Positions 34,134 through 42,581 of a DNA stretch of 64,000 bases are shown in pieces. Where the stretch lies: the NCBI RefSeq assembly GCF_051175385.1, contig NZ_CP195106.1, positions 5,766,001 through 5,830,000 on the forward strand, read 5' to 3'. Position 1 is the stretch's first letter; each line of letters opens with the position of its first letter. The notes beneath the pieces are model-generated. The model was not told the DNA's origin and searched no databases. It saw only the letters and a program-made list of their open reading frames with translations. The position numbers and the translations under genes are program-made. The DNA is from Tundrisphaera lichenicola (GTDB lineage: Bacteria > Planctomycetota > Planctomycetia > Isosphaerales > Isosphaeraceae).

Positions 34134-35147
34134 CTAAACCTGCTGGGGCCGAGCCCCGTGTGGGATGAGCCGGTTCAAGGTCTCGGGCACCTTGCCGGTG
34201 AGGTCTTCGCCCCGGACGGAAGGCCCATGATTCTCGCCGCCCGATGGCAAGGCCCGGTTGATGAGGCTGAACGCCTCGGTCATCCAGCCGGGGAAGAGAT
34301 GGTGGGCGAAGACGACCAGTCGGGCGTTCCATCCCACGACCACTTCGGGATCGCCGTTGAGGACCGCTTCCCAGAGTTCCCTGGCGCAGGACTCGGCCGA
34401 AGTCGAGATTCCCGGTACCGTATCGGAGAGGGCGAACCAGGTATATTCGGCGTTCCGGTCCCCCTTGAACTCGGCGTGGGTGTGCCCTCCGGTCCGGATC
34501 GTACCGGGGTAGATCCCGGTGACGAGGATATTATCCCGGGCCAGTTCGGCGCGGAGCCCTTCAGTGAGACCGGTCAGGGCGAACTTGCTGGCCGAGTAGG
34601 GCAAGAGGTGAGGGACCGAGACCTTCCCCCCGACCGAGACGACGTTCGCGATCCGACCACCGCCTTGTGCCCTCATCTGGGGGAGGACCGCCAGGATGGC
34701 ATGAAGTTCCCCCCAGAAGTTGGTGGCCATCGCCTTCTCGAAATCGTCCCGATTCATCGCCTGGGCCGGGCCCACCTGGATGGTCCCGGCGTTGTTGACC
34801 AGGATGTCGACCCGGCCGAACCGCTCGATCGTCCGGGCGACCAGGGTCCGGACCTGCCCCTCGTCGGAAACGTCGGTGGGGACGGCGAGGACTTCGCCAC
34901 CCAATTCGCGAAGTTCGTCCTCGGCCGCCCTGAGATTCTCCTCGCCCCGGGCGGCGATGACCACGCTCGCCCCACGTTGGGCCGCCATCCGGGCGACCAT
35001 CAGGCCAAGTCCGGTGCTCCCGCCGGTGACGATCACCACTCGACCCGAGAGTTCGATCCGCCGGCGAGACCGGAGCCAGGCTCGGACTCCCCAGGCCACG
35101 GCGGCCCCTCCGGCCACGCCGGCCCAAATCTTGTGTTTCACTTTCAT
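34134..35147 (-). CDS. Short-chain dehydrogenase/reductase with membrane anchor
   Basis: A 337-residue SDR. An N-terminal hydrophobic stretch (IWAGVAGGAAVAWGVRAWL) precedes the Rossmann domain: cofactor motif TGGSTGLG, the structural NNAG motif, catalytic Ser in VVSVGGKVSVPHL and YSASK with Tyr and Lys. A C-terminal extension of about 90 residues follows the core. The substrate is unknown. The ATG at 35147 has GAGGAGGA upstream, a strong ribosome binding site; the frame continues upstream but would overlap the divergent gene. It converges on birA. Confidence 0.88.
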   Translation of the reverse strand: MKVKHKIWAGVAGGAAVAWGVRAWLRSRRRIELSGRVVIVTGGSTGLGLMVARMAAQRGASVVIAARGEENLRAAEDELRELGGEVLAVPTDVSDEGQVRTLVARTIERFGRVDILVNNAGTIQVGPAQAMNRDDFEKAMATNFWGELHAILAVLPQMRAQGGGRIANVVSVGGKVSVPHLLPYSASKFALTGLTEGLRAELARDNILVTGIYPGTIRTGGHTHAEFKGDRNAEYTWFALSDTVPGISTSAESCARELWEAVLNGDPEVVVGWNARLVVFAHHLFPGWMTEAFSLINRALPSGGENHGPSVRGEDLTGKVPETLNRLIPHGARPQQV

Positions 35148-35363
35148 CGGAATCCTCCTCAATGGTAGCTCAAGGCTCGTGATCTCGAAGGACGCACCGA
35201 GGAGGCGCGTTGCCGTCGTTTCAATCGAAATCTCTGGAGCATTCCTCGTGCCGAGCCCGTCAACGTCCCGATCCTTCACCGTCGGCACTGGCAGGCGATT
35301 TTCGGCGCGGCTATGCTGAATATCGAATTGCATGATTTTTGGCCGCGCTGGGAGGAGGATGAT

Positions 35364-36362
35364 TTGCCGGGTCTCGTCCTGATCACTCGACCCATCCCCG
35401 GACCGGGTCCGACCCTCGTCGGTCGCGTGGCGGAGCGCGTCTTGAGCAATAACGAGGACCGTCCGCTCACGGTCGAGGAACTCCGCGAGCGCGTCCAGGG
35501 CGTCGATGCCGTGCTTTCGATGCTCCACGACCCGGTCAATGCCTCCGTCCTGGACGCCGCCGAAGGTTGCCGAATCTTCGCGAACATGGCGGTCGGGTTC
35601 AATAACATTGATGTTGCCGAGGCGACTCGTCGAGGAATTCTGGTCACCAACACGCCGGGTGTCCTGACCGAAGCCACGGCCGACCTGACCTGGGCCTTGA
35701 TCCTGGGCGTGGCCCGGCGGCTGGCCGAAGGTGACCGGGTCATGCGGGCCGCCGCGTTCCCCGGCTGGGGGCCGAATTACATGCTCGGCGGCGACGTGGC
35801 CGGGCGGACCCTCGGACTGGTCGGTCCCGGCCGGATCGCCCAGGCGGTCGCGCATCGGGCCGTCGGGTTCCGGATGCAGCTGGTCTATCAGGGAAGGAGA
35901 GAGTCGTCCGAACTCGAAGCGCTGGGGGCTCGCCGTCTCGGACTCGACGAACTCCTGGCCGAGTCCGATTTCGTCAGCCTCCACGTCCCGCTGACGTCGG
36001 AGACGACCCATCTGATCGACGCCAGGGCCCTCGGGCTGATGAAGCCCACGGCTTATCTCATCAATACCTCGCGCGGTCCGGTGGTCGACGAGTCGGCCCT
36101 GGTCGAGATCCTGAAGGCCGGGCGGATCGCCGGGGCCGGGCTCGACGTCTTCGAGCGGGAGCCCGCCATGGCCGAGGGCCTGGCCGACTGCGAAAACGCC
36201 TTGCTCCTGCCCCACCTCGGCAGCGCAACGTTCGAGACTCGCTCAAGAATGTCCCGGATCGCAGCCGAGAACATCGTCGCGGTACTCGAAGGCCGGAGGC
36301 CGCCGAATCTCGTCAATCCCGAAGTCTGGCGCGATCCGCTCGGGAAGCCGGAAACTCGCTGA
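35364..36362 (+). CDS. D-2-hydroxyacid dehydrogenase (glyoxylate/hydroxypyruvate reductase-like)
   Basis: A 332-residue NAD(P)-dependent enzyme. The catalytic Arg is in NTSRGPVVDE, Glu in FEREP, and His in LLPHLGSAT. The dinucleotide loop reads LGLVGPGRIAQA, where the third Gly of the usual GxGxxG is Ala. Homologues begin MxxVLVTRPIP, so a TTG at 35364 with GGAGGAGG 5 nt upstream is preferred over an ATG at 35314, which overlaps a TATGCT -10-like element (35312-35317). The enzyme likely reduces glyoxylate or hydroxypyruvate, but the exact substrate is not certain. Confidence 0.88.
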   Translation: MPGLVLITRPIPGPGPTLVGRVAERVLSNNEDRPLTVEELRERVQGVDAVLSMLHDPVNASVLDAAEGCRIFANMAVGFNNIDVAEATRRGILVTNTPGVLTEATADLTWALILGVARRLAEGDRVMRAAAFPGWGPNYMLGGDVAGRTLGLVGPGRIAQAVAHRAVGFRMQLVYQGRRESSELEALGARRLGLDELLAESDFVSLHVPLTSETTHLIDARALGLMKPTAYLINTSRGPVVDESALVEILKAGRIAGAGLDVFEREPAMAEGLADCENALLLPHLGSATFETRSRMSRIAAENIVAVLEGRRPPNLVNPEVWRDPLGKPETR

Positions 36363-36416
36363 GGGACGGCCGCCGAAGTCGTCTGCTCCTCAAAAATGTC
36401 TCAGGGGCGAAGTCTC

Positions 36417-37904
36417 ATGGGCCTGCTCAAGTTCCGGATACCCTCGCCCCTGCCCGAGCCCCGGGTCGTCGACCTCCGGAAGTCGTACGTCACCGGACTG
36501 GACCGGACGCCGAGCCGGCTCAACGTCGAGATCCGCAAGGATCTACTCGTCTGCCAGCGGGGGACCACCGAGAGTGGACGTCTCTTCTCCCCCTGGCCGA
36601 TCGAAGGATTCGGGACCCCGTTCGTGGGGACGGCCACGCTCGGCGAACGACCCGAGCCCTATCCGCTGGCCATCGAGCTGGCGAGGGGCAGGCTGAATGA
36701 CGTCCGGAACCAGCTGGCCGACTGGAAGCAGATGGGCCTCCGGATCTCCCCCGAGCTGGAAGCCCTGATGTCCGACGCCCTCCGGGCATTCACCAAGGCC
36801 GCCACCGGCCGGGATGATCCGGCGACCTCGCTCGCCTCGGCGCAGTCGAGTCTGGTCCTGGCCTCCGAGGCCAGCCAGGCGTTGATCGAGGCCTATGTCG
36901 GTCAGGTCTTGCAGAACCGATTGACCACGGGAAAGCTCCCGACCCAGCTCGCGATCTCGCTCGAAGGGGACCCGGCCACCGCCCCCTGGTCGTCGAAGAT
37001 CGGCACGGCCTTCAACGCGGCCCAGCTTCAATGCAACTGGAAGACGTTGGCCCCGACCGAGGGGAAGCATCGGTACGAGGAACTCGACGCCCAACTCGTC
37101 TGGGCGACCCGACAGAAGCTCGTGGTCCAGGCCGGGCCGCTCATCGATCTCCGGTCTGGGGCCTTGCCCGACTGGATCTGGCTCTGGTCCGGGGATTTCG
37201 ACGCGGTCCTGGGGATGGCCATCGACGTCGTCCGCCAGACCGTCGCCCGCTATCGAGGAAAGATCCCGGTCTGGCACCTGGTCAACAGGCCCGGCTCGAC
37301 AGATATCCTGGGAATGTCCGAGGAAGACCAGATCCGACTGACCGCGAGACTCCTCCAGGTCGCCCGCCAGGCCGATCCCGCCGCGCAGTTCCTCGTCGGG
37401 CTCGACCGCCCTTGGGCCGAGTGGATGGCCTCCAGCTCATTCCAGCTCGGGCCGCTCCACCTCGGCGACTATCTCGCACGGGCCGAACTCGGGATGGCCG
37501 GGATCGCCCTGGAGATCGCGCCGGGGTACTCGTCGCCCGGGAGTCACATGCGGGATCTGCTGGACTTCTCCCGACTCCTGGATCTCTACGCGCTCCTGAA
37601 TTTCCCGATGTACCTCACGTTCGCGATCCCCAGCGCCACCGGGCCCGATCCCCAGGCCGAATCGAGCGCTCAGGTCGAGAAAGATCAGTGGCCCGCCCCG
37701 CCCACCGAGGCGAGCCAGGCCGCCATCGCCGCCCGATGGATCGCGCTGGCCGTCGCCAAGCCCTTCGTCCGATCGGTCGCCTGGAGGCAGCTGGACGACT
37801 CCGCCCCCCACCTCTACCCCCACGCTGGCCTGATCCGCCCCGACAAGACCCCCAAGCCCCTTCTGGACTGGATCAAGAGCTTCCGGAGCGACGTCCTGAA
37901 CTGA
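36417..37904 (+). CDS. GH10-like protein lacking the catalytic acid/base
   Basis: A 495-residue protein whose second half follows the glycoside hydrolase family 10 (xylanase) pattern: NWKTLAPTEGKHRYEELD resembles the NEMKWxxxxPxxGxFxFxxAD block, then WATRQKLVVQAGPLI, PVWHLVNRPG, and at the end VAWRQLDDSAPHLYPHAG with KPLLDWI. At the acid/base site the usual NE is NR, and the first block has no Glu; the nucleophile region (AGIALEIAPGY) is also atypical. It is probably not an active xylanase. The first about 170 residues have no domain I recognise. No signal peptide is evident. ATG 36417 has AGGGG upstream. Confidence 0.65.
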   Translation: MGLLKFRIPSPLPEPRVVDLRKSYVTGLDRTPSRLNVEIRKDLLVCQRGTTESGRLFSPWPIEGFGTPFVGTATLGERPEPYPLAIELARGRLNDVRNQLADWKQMGLRISPELEALMSDALRAFTKAATGRDDPATSLASAQSSLVLASEASQALIEAYVGQVLQNRLTTGKLPTQLAISLEGDPATAPWSSKIGTAFNAAQLQCNWKTLAPTEGKHRYEELDAQLVWATRQKLVVQAGPLIDLRSGALPDWIWLWSGDFDAVLGMAIDVVRQTVARYRGKIPVWHLVNRPGSTDILGMSEEDQIRLTARLLQVARQADPAAQFLVGLDRPWAEWMASSSFQLGPLHLGDYLARAELGMAGIALEIAPGYSSPGSHMRDLLDFSRLLDLYALLNFPMYLTFAIPSATGPDPQAESSAQVEKDQWPAPPTEASQAAIAARWIALAVAKPFVRSVAWRQLDDSAPHLYPHAGLIRPDKTPKPLLDWIKSFRSDVLN

Positions 37905-37932
37905 TCGCACATCCTGCAGGAGGATGAATTCC

Positions 37933-38508
37933 ATGAGCAGGGCAACCGCTCCAACTCGCGAATTGACTCCCGACGACGTGCTCGCCATGCCGGACGGTAA
38001 ACACTGCGAGTTGGTTGACGGTCGAATCGTGGAGTCGGGGATGAGCTCCAGATCGAGCCACGTCGCCGCGAGCTTATCCCGTTTTCTGGGTACTCATTGC
38101 GAACCCATCGGGCTGGCTTACGTCTTCGTGGAGTGTGGATTCACCTGCTTCCCCGGCAATCCGAAGCAGATGCGCCGTCCGGACGTGAGTTGTGTACGAG
38201 TCGATCGACTGCCTTTCGATCAGATCGGCGACGGCTACCTCTCGTTACGGCCCGACCTGGCCGCGGAAGTCATCTCTCCGAATGATTTGGTCCTTGACCT
38301 GGAAGAAAAACTCGAGGACTACCGACAAGCAGGAATCCCCCTGGTCTGGCTCATTTATCCCCCCTCAAGGAAGGTCCGGGTGCTCCGACCCGAAGGGCCG
38401 CCGACTGAACTCGGGCCCGATGACGAGTTGACGGGCGAGGACGTCCTGCCGGGATTTCGCTGCCGGATCGCCGACCTGTTCGGGGGCCCTCCAAAGTTTC
38501 CTTCGTGA
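37933..38508 (+). CDS. Uma2-family (DUF820) putative nuclease
   Basis: A 191-residue protein of the Uma2/DUF820 family, a PD-(D/E)xK nuclease-fold group expanded in cyanobacteria and planctomycetes. Typical features are LTPDDVLAMPDGKHCELVDGR (in part), RRPDVSCV, AAEVISPNDLVLDLEEKLEDY and GIPLVWLIYPPSRKVRV. The catalytic set (Asp in RPD, Glu in AEV, Lys in EKL) is present. Role unknown; proposed as an endonuclease in defence or mobile elements. The second in-frame ATG (37933) has AGGAGG at 9 nt, so it is favoured over 37924. A gene remnant overlaps its 3' end. Confidence 0.87.
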   Translation: MSRATAPTRELTPDDVLAMPDGKHCELVDGRIVESGMSSRSSHVAASLSRFLGTHCEPIGLAYVFVECGFTCFPGNPKQMRRPDVSCVRVDRLPFDQIGDGYLSLRPDLAAEVISPNDLVLDLEEKLEDYRQAGIPLVWLIYPPSRKVRVLRPEGPPTELGPDDELTGEDVLPGFRCRIADLFGGPPKFPS

Positions 38509-38674
38509 GCCATCCGAAGCGCAATGCTACCTCGAATACCTCGGAGCCTTTGAGGCCAGGTGGAGGAGTATTCGGAGGCGAGCCCGCTTCGCATCCCTGG
38601 TCCGAGACGTCCGGGCGATGATGGCCGAGCAGGCCCACGAGATCTTTGACCGATTTGGGCTGGATGACTCATGA
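38498..38674 (+). pseudogene. C-terminal remnant of an unidentified gene
   Basis: In a frame shifted from the Uma2 gene, about 55 codons ending in TGA at 38672-38674 read LREPSEAQCYLEYLGAFEAR, then WRSIRRRARFASLVRDVRAM and MAEQAHEIFDRFGLDDS. Most codons end in G or C, as in the real genes around it, and the sequence is strongly helical. Upstream the frame soon becomes non-coding in character (stop at 38434), and there is no plausible start. This fits a gene truncated from its 5' side, or a small gene with an unusual start. I do not recognise the family. Confidence 0.4.
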
Positions 38675-38733
38675 ATTTCCACGACTGGGCGATCCGGAGA
38701 ATAGCCTCCTGGATCGAGCCTTCGAGTCGAGAA

Positions 38734-39153
38734 TTATTTTCCCTCGGCGATTTGATTTTGCGAGGGATTCCCCAGGCCCAACGCCAGGGCATAAGCGGTG
38801 GCATACGTCCGGCAATGTGAGATCGTTATCAGGATATCGCCCACTCCCTTGAGGATGGCCGCCTCCTTGGCCCCTCCGCAGACGAGGACCCTCGGCTGGC
38901 CTCCATGCCCATTGCGGACTTCGATATCGGTCCAGGAGATCCCCCGGCTCCACCCCGTCCCCAGGGCCTTGAGGATCGCCTCCTTGGCGGCCCATCGGCC
39001 GGCGAAATGCTCGATGGCGTGCTTCCTCGACTGGCAAAAGCGGATCTCCCGGTCGGTGTAGACTCTCCGGAGGAAGAGTTCGCCGTGATTCTCGATCATC
39101 TTGCCAATCCGGGGACACTCGACGATTTCAGTCCCGATCCCGAGGATGTCCAT
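38734..39153 (-). CDS. acpS: Holo-[acyl-carrier-protein] synthase (AcpS)
   Basis: A 139-residue phosphopantetheinyl transferase that loads the 4'-phosphopantetheine arm on ACP. The N-terminus MDILGIGTEIVECPRI has Glu in place of the usual metal-binding Asp of GTDIVE. The second motif GRWAAKEAILKALGTG, with its Glu and Lys, is intact, and ITISHCRTYATAYAL is the C-terminal block. Start ATG 39153; no strong Shine-Dalgarno. Divergent from the helicase gene; its end lies about 60 nt from the gene remnant. Confidence 0.92.
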   Translation of the reverse strand: MDILGIGTEIVECPRIGKMIENHGELFLRRVYTDREIRFCQSRKHAIEHFAGRWAAKEAILKALGTGWSRGISWTDIEVRNGHGGQPRVLVCGGAKEAAILKGVGDILITISHCRTYATAYALALGLGNPSQNQIAEGK

Positions 39154-39299
39154 TCGCCGTCCGTGATCTGATGAGGAAACGTGGCGGGGAAGAATTCCGC
39201 CATTCCGGAATTGTCGATGCCTACCCGCCAATTTAATACCGATCGCCCCCCCGAGCCAACCGGTCTGATCCGGGATTCGCGAGAGTCGGGAGCGTCGGG

Positions 39300-39305
39300 T
39301 ATACT
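39300..39305 (+). promoter_or_regulatory. -10-like element of the pcrA/uvrD gene
   Basis: TATACT, about 48 nt before the helicase ATG. No acceptable -35 is visible upstream at the normal distance. Confidence 0.35.
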
Positions 39306-39352
39306 CCAGTCGACCGGCCCGAAACCGACCGACCCCGCGATGGAGCGCCTCG

Positions 39353-41593
39353 ATGGACTTGCTCAGTGACCTCACGCCCGCCCAGCGCGAGGCGGTCACC
39401 CACGTCGATGGCCCGCTCCTGGTCCTGGCCGCTGCGGGATCGGGCAAGACCCGCGTCATCACCCGCCGCGTTGCCTACATGCTGGGCAAAGGTGTGGGAG
39501 GGTCGAACATCCTCGCCCTGACCTTCACCAACAAGGCGGCCGGCGAGATGAAAGCGAGAATCGAGAAGCTCGCCCCCAGCTCGGGAGTCTGGGTCGGGAC
39601 CTTTCACGCCCTCTGCGCCCGGCTCCTCCGCTCCTATGCCCCGCTGGTCGGCCTGGATCGGGGATTCACGATCTTCGATCAGTCCGACCGACTCAAAGCC
39701 GTCAAGGACGCGATGGAGCGACTGGAGTTGGAGGACGCCGCCGTCACCCCAGAGCGGATCGACTCCGCGATCAGCCGGGCCAAGAACGACCTGGTCACTC
39801 CCGAGATGCTCGCGAAACGGGCGGGGGATCATGTCCAGGCCGTCACCGCGAAGGTTTATGCCCGATATGAGGAACGTCTCAAGGCGTCCTCGGCGGTAGA
39901 CTTCGATGACCTCCTGGTCCATCTCGTCACGATCGTCAAGAAATTCCCCGAGGTCCGGGCCCAGCTCGACGCCCGGTTCCGGTACGTCCTGGTCGACGAG
40001 TATCAGGACACCAACCTCGCCCAGTACGCGATCGTCCGGGCGCTCTCGGTCGATCGGCCCAACCTCTGCGTGACCGGCGACCCCGACCAATCGATTTACG
40101 GGTGGCGTGGGGCGAATCTGAACAACATCCTTGAATTCGAGCACGACTTTCCCGGCTGCAAGGTCGTGAAGCTCGAACGGAACTACCGGAGCACCAAGAA
40201 CATCCTGAAGGTGGCCGACACCCTGATCCGGCACAACCGAAAGCGTAAGTCGAAGTCGCTGCTGACCCAGAACCCCGAAGGGCTTCCCGTCGAGTTGACC
40301 ATCTACGGGACCGAGACCGAGGAAGCCCACGGCGTCGCCTCGAAGATCGTCGAGCTGGTCCGAGAGGGGGAATACAGCTACCGGGATGTCGCGGTCTTCT
40401 GCCGGGTCACCGCCCTGACTCGCGGCCTGGAGCAGGCCTTTCGAACGGCCAAGGTCCCGTATCAGGTCATCGGTGGTGTCTCCTTCTACGAGCGTCAGGA
40501 GATCAAGGACGTCCTCTCGTACCTCAACCTGATGGCCAACCCCAAGAATGACGTGGCGTTCGGCAGGGTGGTGAACGTCCCCCCTCGGGGGATCGGCAAG
40601 ACGACCCTGGAGAAGCTCAAGGATCGGGCGGAGACCCTGAATCTCCCGCTCCTGGCCATGAGCCGCGAGGCTTCGGCCGTCCCCGGCCTGAAAGACCGCG
40701 CCGCGCGTTCGCTCCGCGACTTCTCGATGCTGATGGACGAGCTGGTCGCACTCCGGGATCATGCCGCCGAGGAGGTGATTCGCCGGCTCCTGACCCTCAC
40801 CGGCTATCGGGCGGCCCTGGCCGCCGAAGGGCCGACCGGCGAGGAACGGCTGGCTAACCTCGACGAGCTCATCTCGGCCGCAAGGGAGTTCGACCGCGAG
40901 CATCCCGGAGGATCGGTGGTCGACTTCCTCGAAGAGATCAGCCTGGCCTCTTCGGTGGACCGCTGGGACGACGAGGCCGGGGCCGTCACCTTGATGACGT
41001 TGCACGCCGCCAAGGGGCTGGAGTTCCCCGCCGCCTTCATCGTCGGGCTGGAACAGGGGCTCTTGCCCCACTCCCGATCCCGGGAGAGCGACGACGAGCT
41101 CGAGGAAGAACGCCGGCTCCTCTTCGTCGGGATCACCCGGGCCGAGCGGGAACTCTACCTGAGCCACTGCCGGATCCGCGAATTCCGCGGCCAGCGACAG
41201 GCCACCATCCCATCCTGCTTCCTGGGCGAACTCCCCGACGAGGCGATGACCATCCGAGACCTGACCGGGGGCGAGACGCCGACCTCGGAACCGCCCCCCT
41301 GGCGGGCTCGTGGCGAATTTCCTCGACCCTCGGCCCGTCCGGGCGAATTCCGGCTGATGACCGCCGCCGACCTGGGCGGTCCCAAACTGACCCCCTCCGC
41401 ACCCAAGGCCGACGACGTGCTCGGCTCGTTCGTCCCCGGCGTCCCTGTCATGCATCCTCAATATGGGATCGGGAGGATCGTGGCCATCGACGGCGCAGGC
41501 CCCAACCGCAAGGGGAGGGTCGCCTTCACGGTCGGGGGGGAGAAGACGTTCATCCTCGCCAAATCGCCCCTCAAACCGATCAAGGGACGCTGA
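39353..41593 (+). CDS. pcrA: UvrD/PcrA-type superfamily 1 DNA helicase
   Basis: A 746-residue 3'-5' helicase acting in nucleotide excision and mismatch repair and in removing proteins from DNA. Motifs in order: Q motif LTPAQREAV, Walker A AAAGSGKTRV, TFTNKAAGEM, VDEYQDTN, GDPDQSIYGWRGA, NYRST, LMTLHAAKGLEFPAAFIVG, and VGITRAERELY. The C-terminus ends in a PcrA-like Tudor domain (VMHPQYGIGRIVAIDG), typical of PcrA for contact with RNA polymerase. Length and motif set are full, so it should be active. Confidence 0.95.
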   Translation: MDLLSDLTPAQREAVTHVDGPLLVLAAAGSGKTRVITRRVAYMLGKGVGGSNILALTFTNKAAGEMKARIEKLAPSSGVWVGTFHALCARLLRSYAPLVGLDRGFTIFDQSDRLKAVKDAMERLELEDAAVTPERIDSAISRAKNDLVTPEMLAKRAGDHVQAVTAKVYARYEERLKASSAVDFDDLLVHLVTIVKKFPEVRAQLDARFRYVLVDEYQDTNLAQYAIVRALSVDRPNLCVTGDPDQSIYGWRGANLNNILEFEHDFPGCKVVKLERNYRSTKNILKVADTLIRHNRKRKSKSLLTQNPEGLPVELTIYGTETEEAHGVASKIVELVREGEYSYRDVAVFCRVTALTRGLEQAFRTAKVPYQVIGGVSFYERQEIKDVLSYLNLMANPKNDVAFGRVVNVPPRGIGKTTLEKLKDRAETLNLPLLAMSREASAVPGLKDRAARSLRDFSMLMDELVALRDHAAEEVIRRLLTLTGYRAALAAEGPTGEERLANLDELISAAREFDREHPGGSVVDFLEEISLASSVDRWDDEAGAVTLMTLHAAKGLEFPAAFIVGLEQGLLPHSRSRESDDELEEERRLLFVGITRAERELYLSHCRIREFRGQRQATIPSCFLGELPDEAMTIRDLTGGETPTSEPPPWRARGEFPRPSARPGEFRLMTAADLGGPKLTPSAPKADDVLGSFVPGVPVMHPQYGIGRIVAIDGAGPNRKGRVAFTVGGEKTFILAKSPLKPIKGR

Positions 41594-41644
41594 TCCAACG
41601 ACTCCCCCGTCAATTTCACTCCGGTGATCGGTAGACGAGTCGGA

Positions 41645-41650
41645 TATACT
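41645..41650 (+). promoter_or_regulatory. -10-like element of pdxJ
   Basis: TATACT, about 98 nt before the pdxJ ATG and 52 nt after the helicase stop. The -35 is weak, so assignment is tentative. Confidence 0.3.
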
Positions 41651-41747
41651 TTGAAGGAAATGCCAAGTATCCTTCGATGATCCGAAAAGCGTCCGATAGC
41701 GCGGGTCCTCGAGGACTTCGCCGGCAGTATCCAGGAAGGTTCGAGCA

Positions 41748-42485
41748 ATGCCCCGTCTGGGAGTGAATATCGACCACGTCGCGACCCTCCGGCAGGCCCG
41801 AGGAGGTCGCGAGCCGGATCCGGTCTGGGCGGCCGTGGAGGCGGAACTGGCGGGGGCCGACGGGATCACCGTCCATCTCCGCGAGGACCGCAGGCACATC
41901 CAGGACCGAGACCTCCGCATCCTTCGCGAAACCGTCCGGACCCGGCTCAACCTGGAGCTGGCGATCGAGCCGTCGATCGTGGCCATCGCGCTGGAAGTCC
42001 GCCCCGATCAGGTGACGTTCGTACCGGAGCGCCGGGCCGAACTGACGACCGAGGGGGGGCTCGACGTGGTCGGCCAGCGCTCACGTGTGGCCGAGGCCGT
42101 GGCCCGATGCCGCGACGCCGGACTGGAAGTCAGTTTGTTCATCGACCCGAGTCTCGATCAAGTCGCGGCCTCGGCCGAGGTGGGAGCCCAGGCGGTCGAA
42201 CTTCATACCGGCCAGTACGCCGAGGCCCACCGCCCCGCCGAGATTCGTCGAGAGTGGGAGGCACTGGTTGCCGCGGGCAAGGCCACCGTCGAGGCGGGTA
42301 TGATCCTCCATGCCGGGCACGGGCTCGATTACTGGAATGTCGGCACGGTCGCCCGAATTCCCGGGATGACCGAACTCAACATCGGCCACAGCATCATCGC
42401 CCGCTCGATTTTTTCGGGCCTCCGCACGGCGGTCGCCGATATGAAACGGGCCATGGAGTCGCCTGGCGAATTTCCTCGGGGCTAG
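41748..42485 (+). CDS. pdxJ: Pyridoxine 5'-phosphate synthase (PdxJ)
   Basis: A 245-residue TIM-barrel enzyme that makes pyridoxine 5'-phosphate from 3-amino-2-oxopropyl phosphate and 1-deoxyxylulose 5-phosphate. The N-terminal LGVNIDHVATLRQARGG carries the catalytic His region; GADGITVHLREDRRHIQD, VTFVPERRAELTTEGGLD with the conserved Glu, ELHTGQYAEA, and the C-terminal HAGHGL and ELNIGHSIIARS phosphate-binding blocks are all present. Starts at ATG 41748 in the usual position. PLP made here is a cofactor for the ThrC-like and desulfurase enzymes. Confidence 0.96.
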   Translation: MPRLGVNIDHVATLRQARGGREPDPVWAAVEAELAGADGITVHLREDRRHIQDRDLRILRETVRTRLNLELAIEPSIVAIALEVRPDQVTFVPERRAELTTEGGLDVVGQRSRVAEAVARCRDAGLEVSLFIDPSLDQVAASAEVGAQAVELHTGQYAEAHRPAEIRREWEALVAAGKATVEAGMILHAGHGLDYWNVGTVARIPGMTELNIGHSIIARSIFSGLRTAVADMKRAMESPGEFPRG

Positions 42486-42581
42486 TCCCACCTGGACATG
42501 GCTCCGCCCATCGGCTCTCATGAGAGTGGTCGATTACTTCACCCAATCGCTTGAATTTGCAACGAGTTGCGGGAGATCCGG

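Noticed and set aside
37933..38508. Uma2 protein as evidence for a mobile element or transposase
   Set aside because: Uma2 genes are common single genes in planctomycetes; no inverted repeats or target duplications were seen around it.
39233..41986. Minus-strand frame of 917 residues opposite the helicase
   Set aside because: Shadow of the pcrA/uvrD gene, spanning its promoter and part of pdxJ; low-complexity composition.
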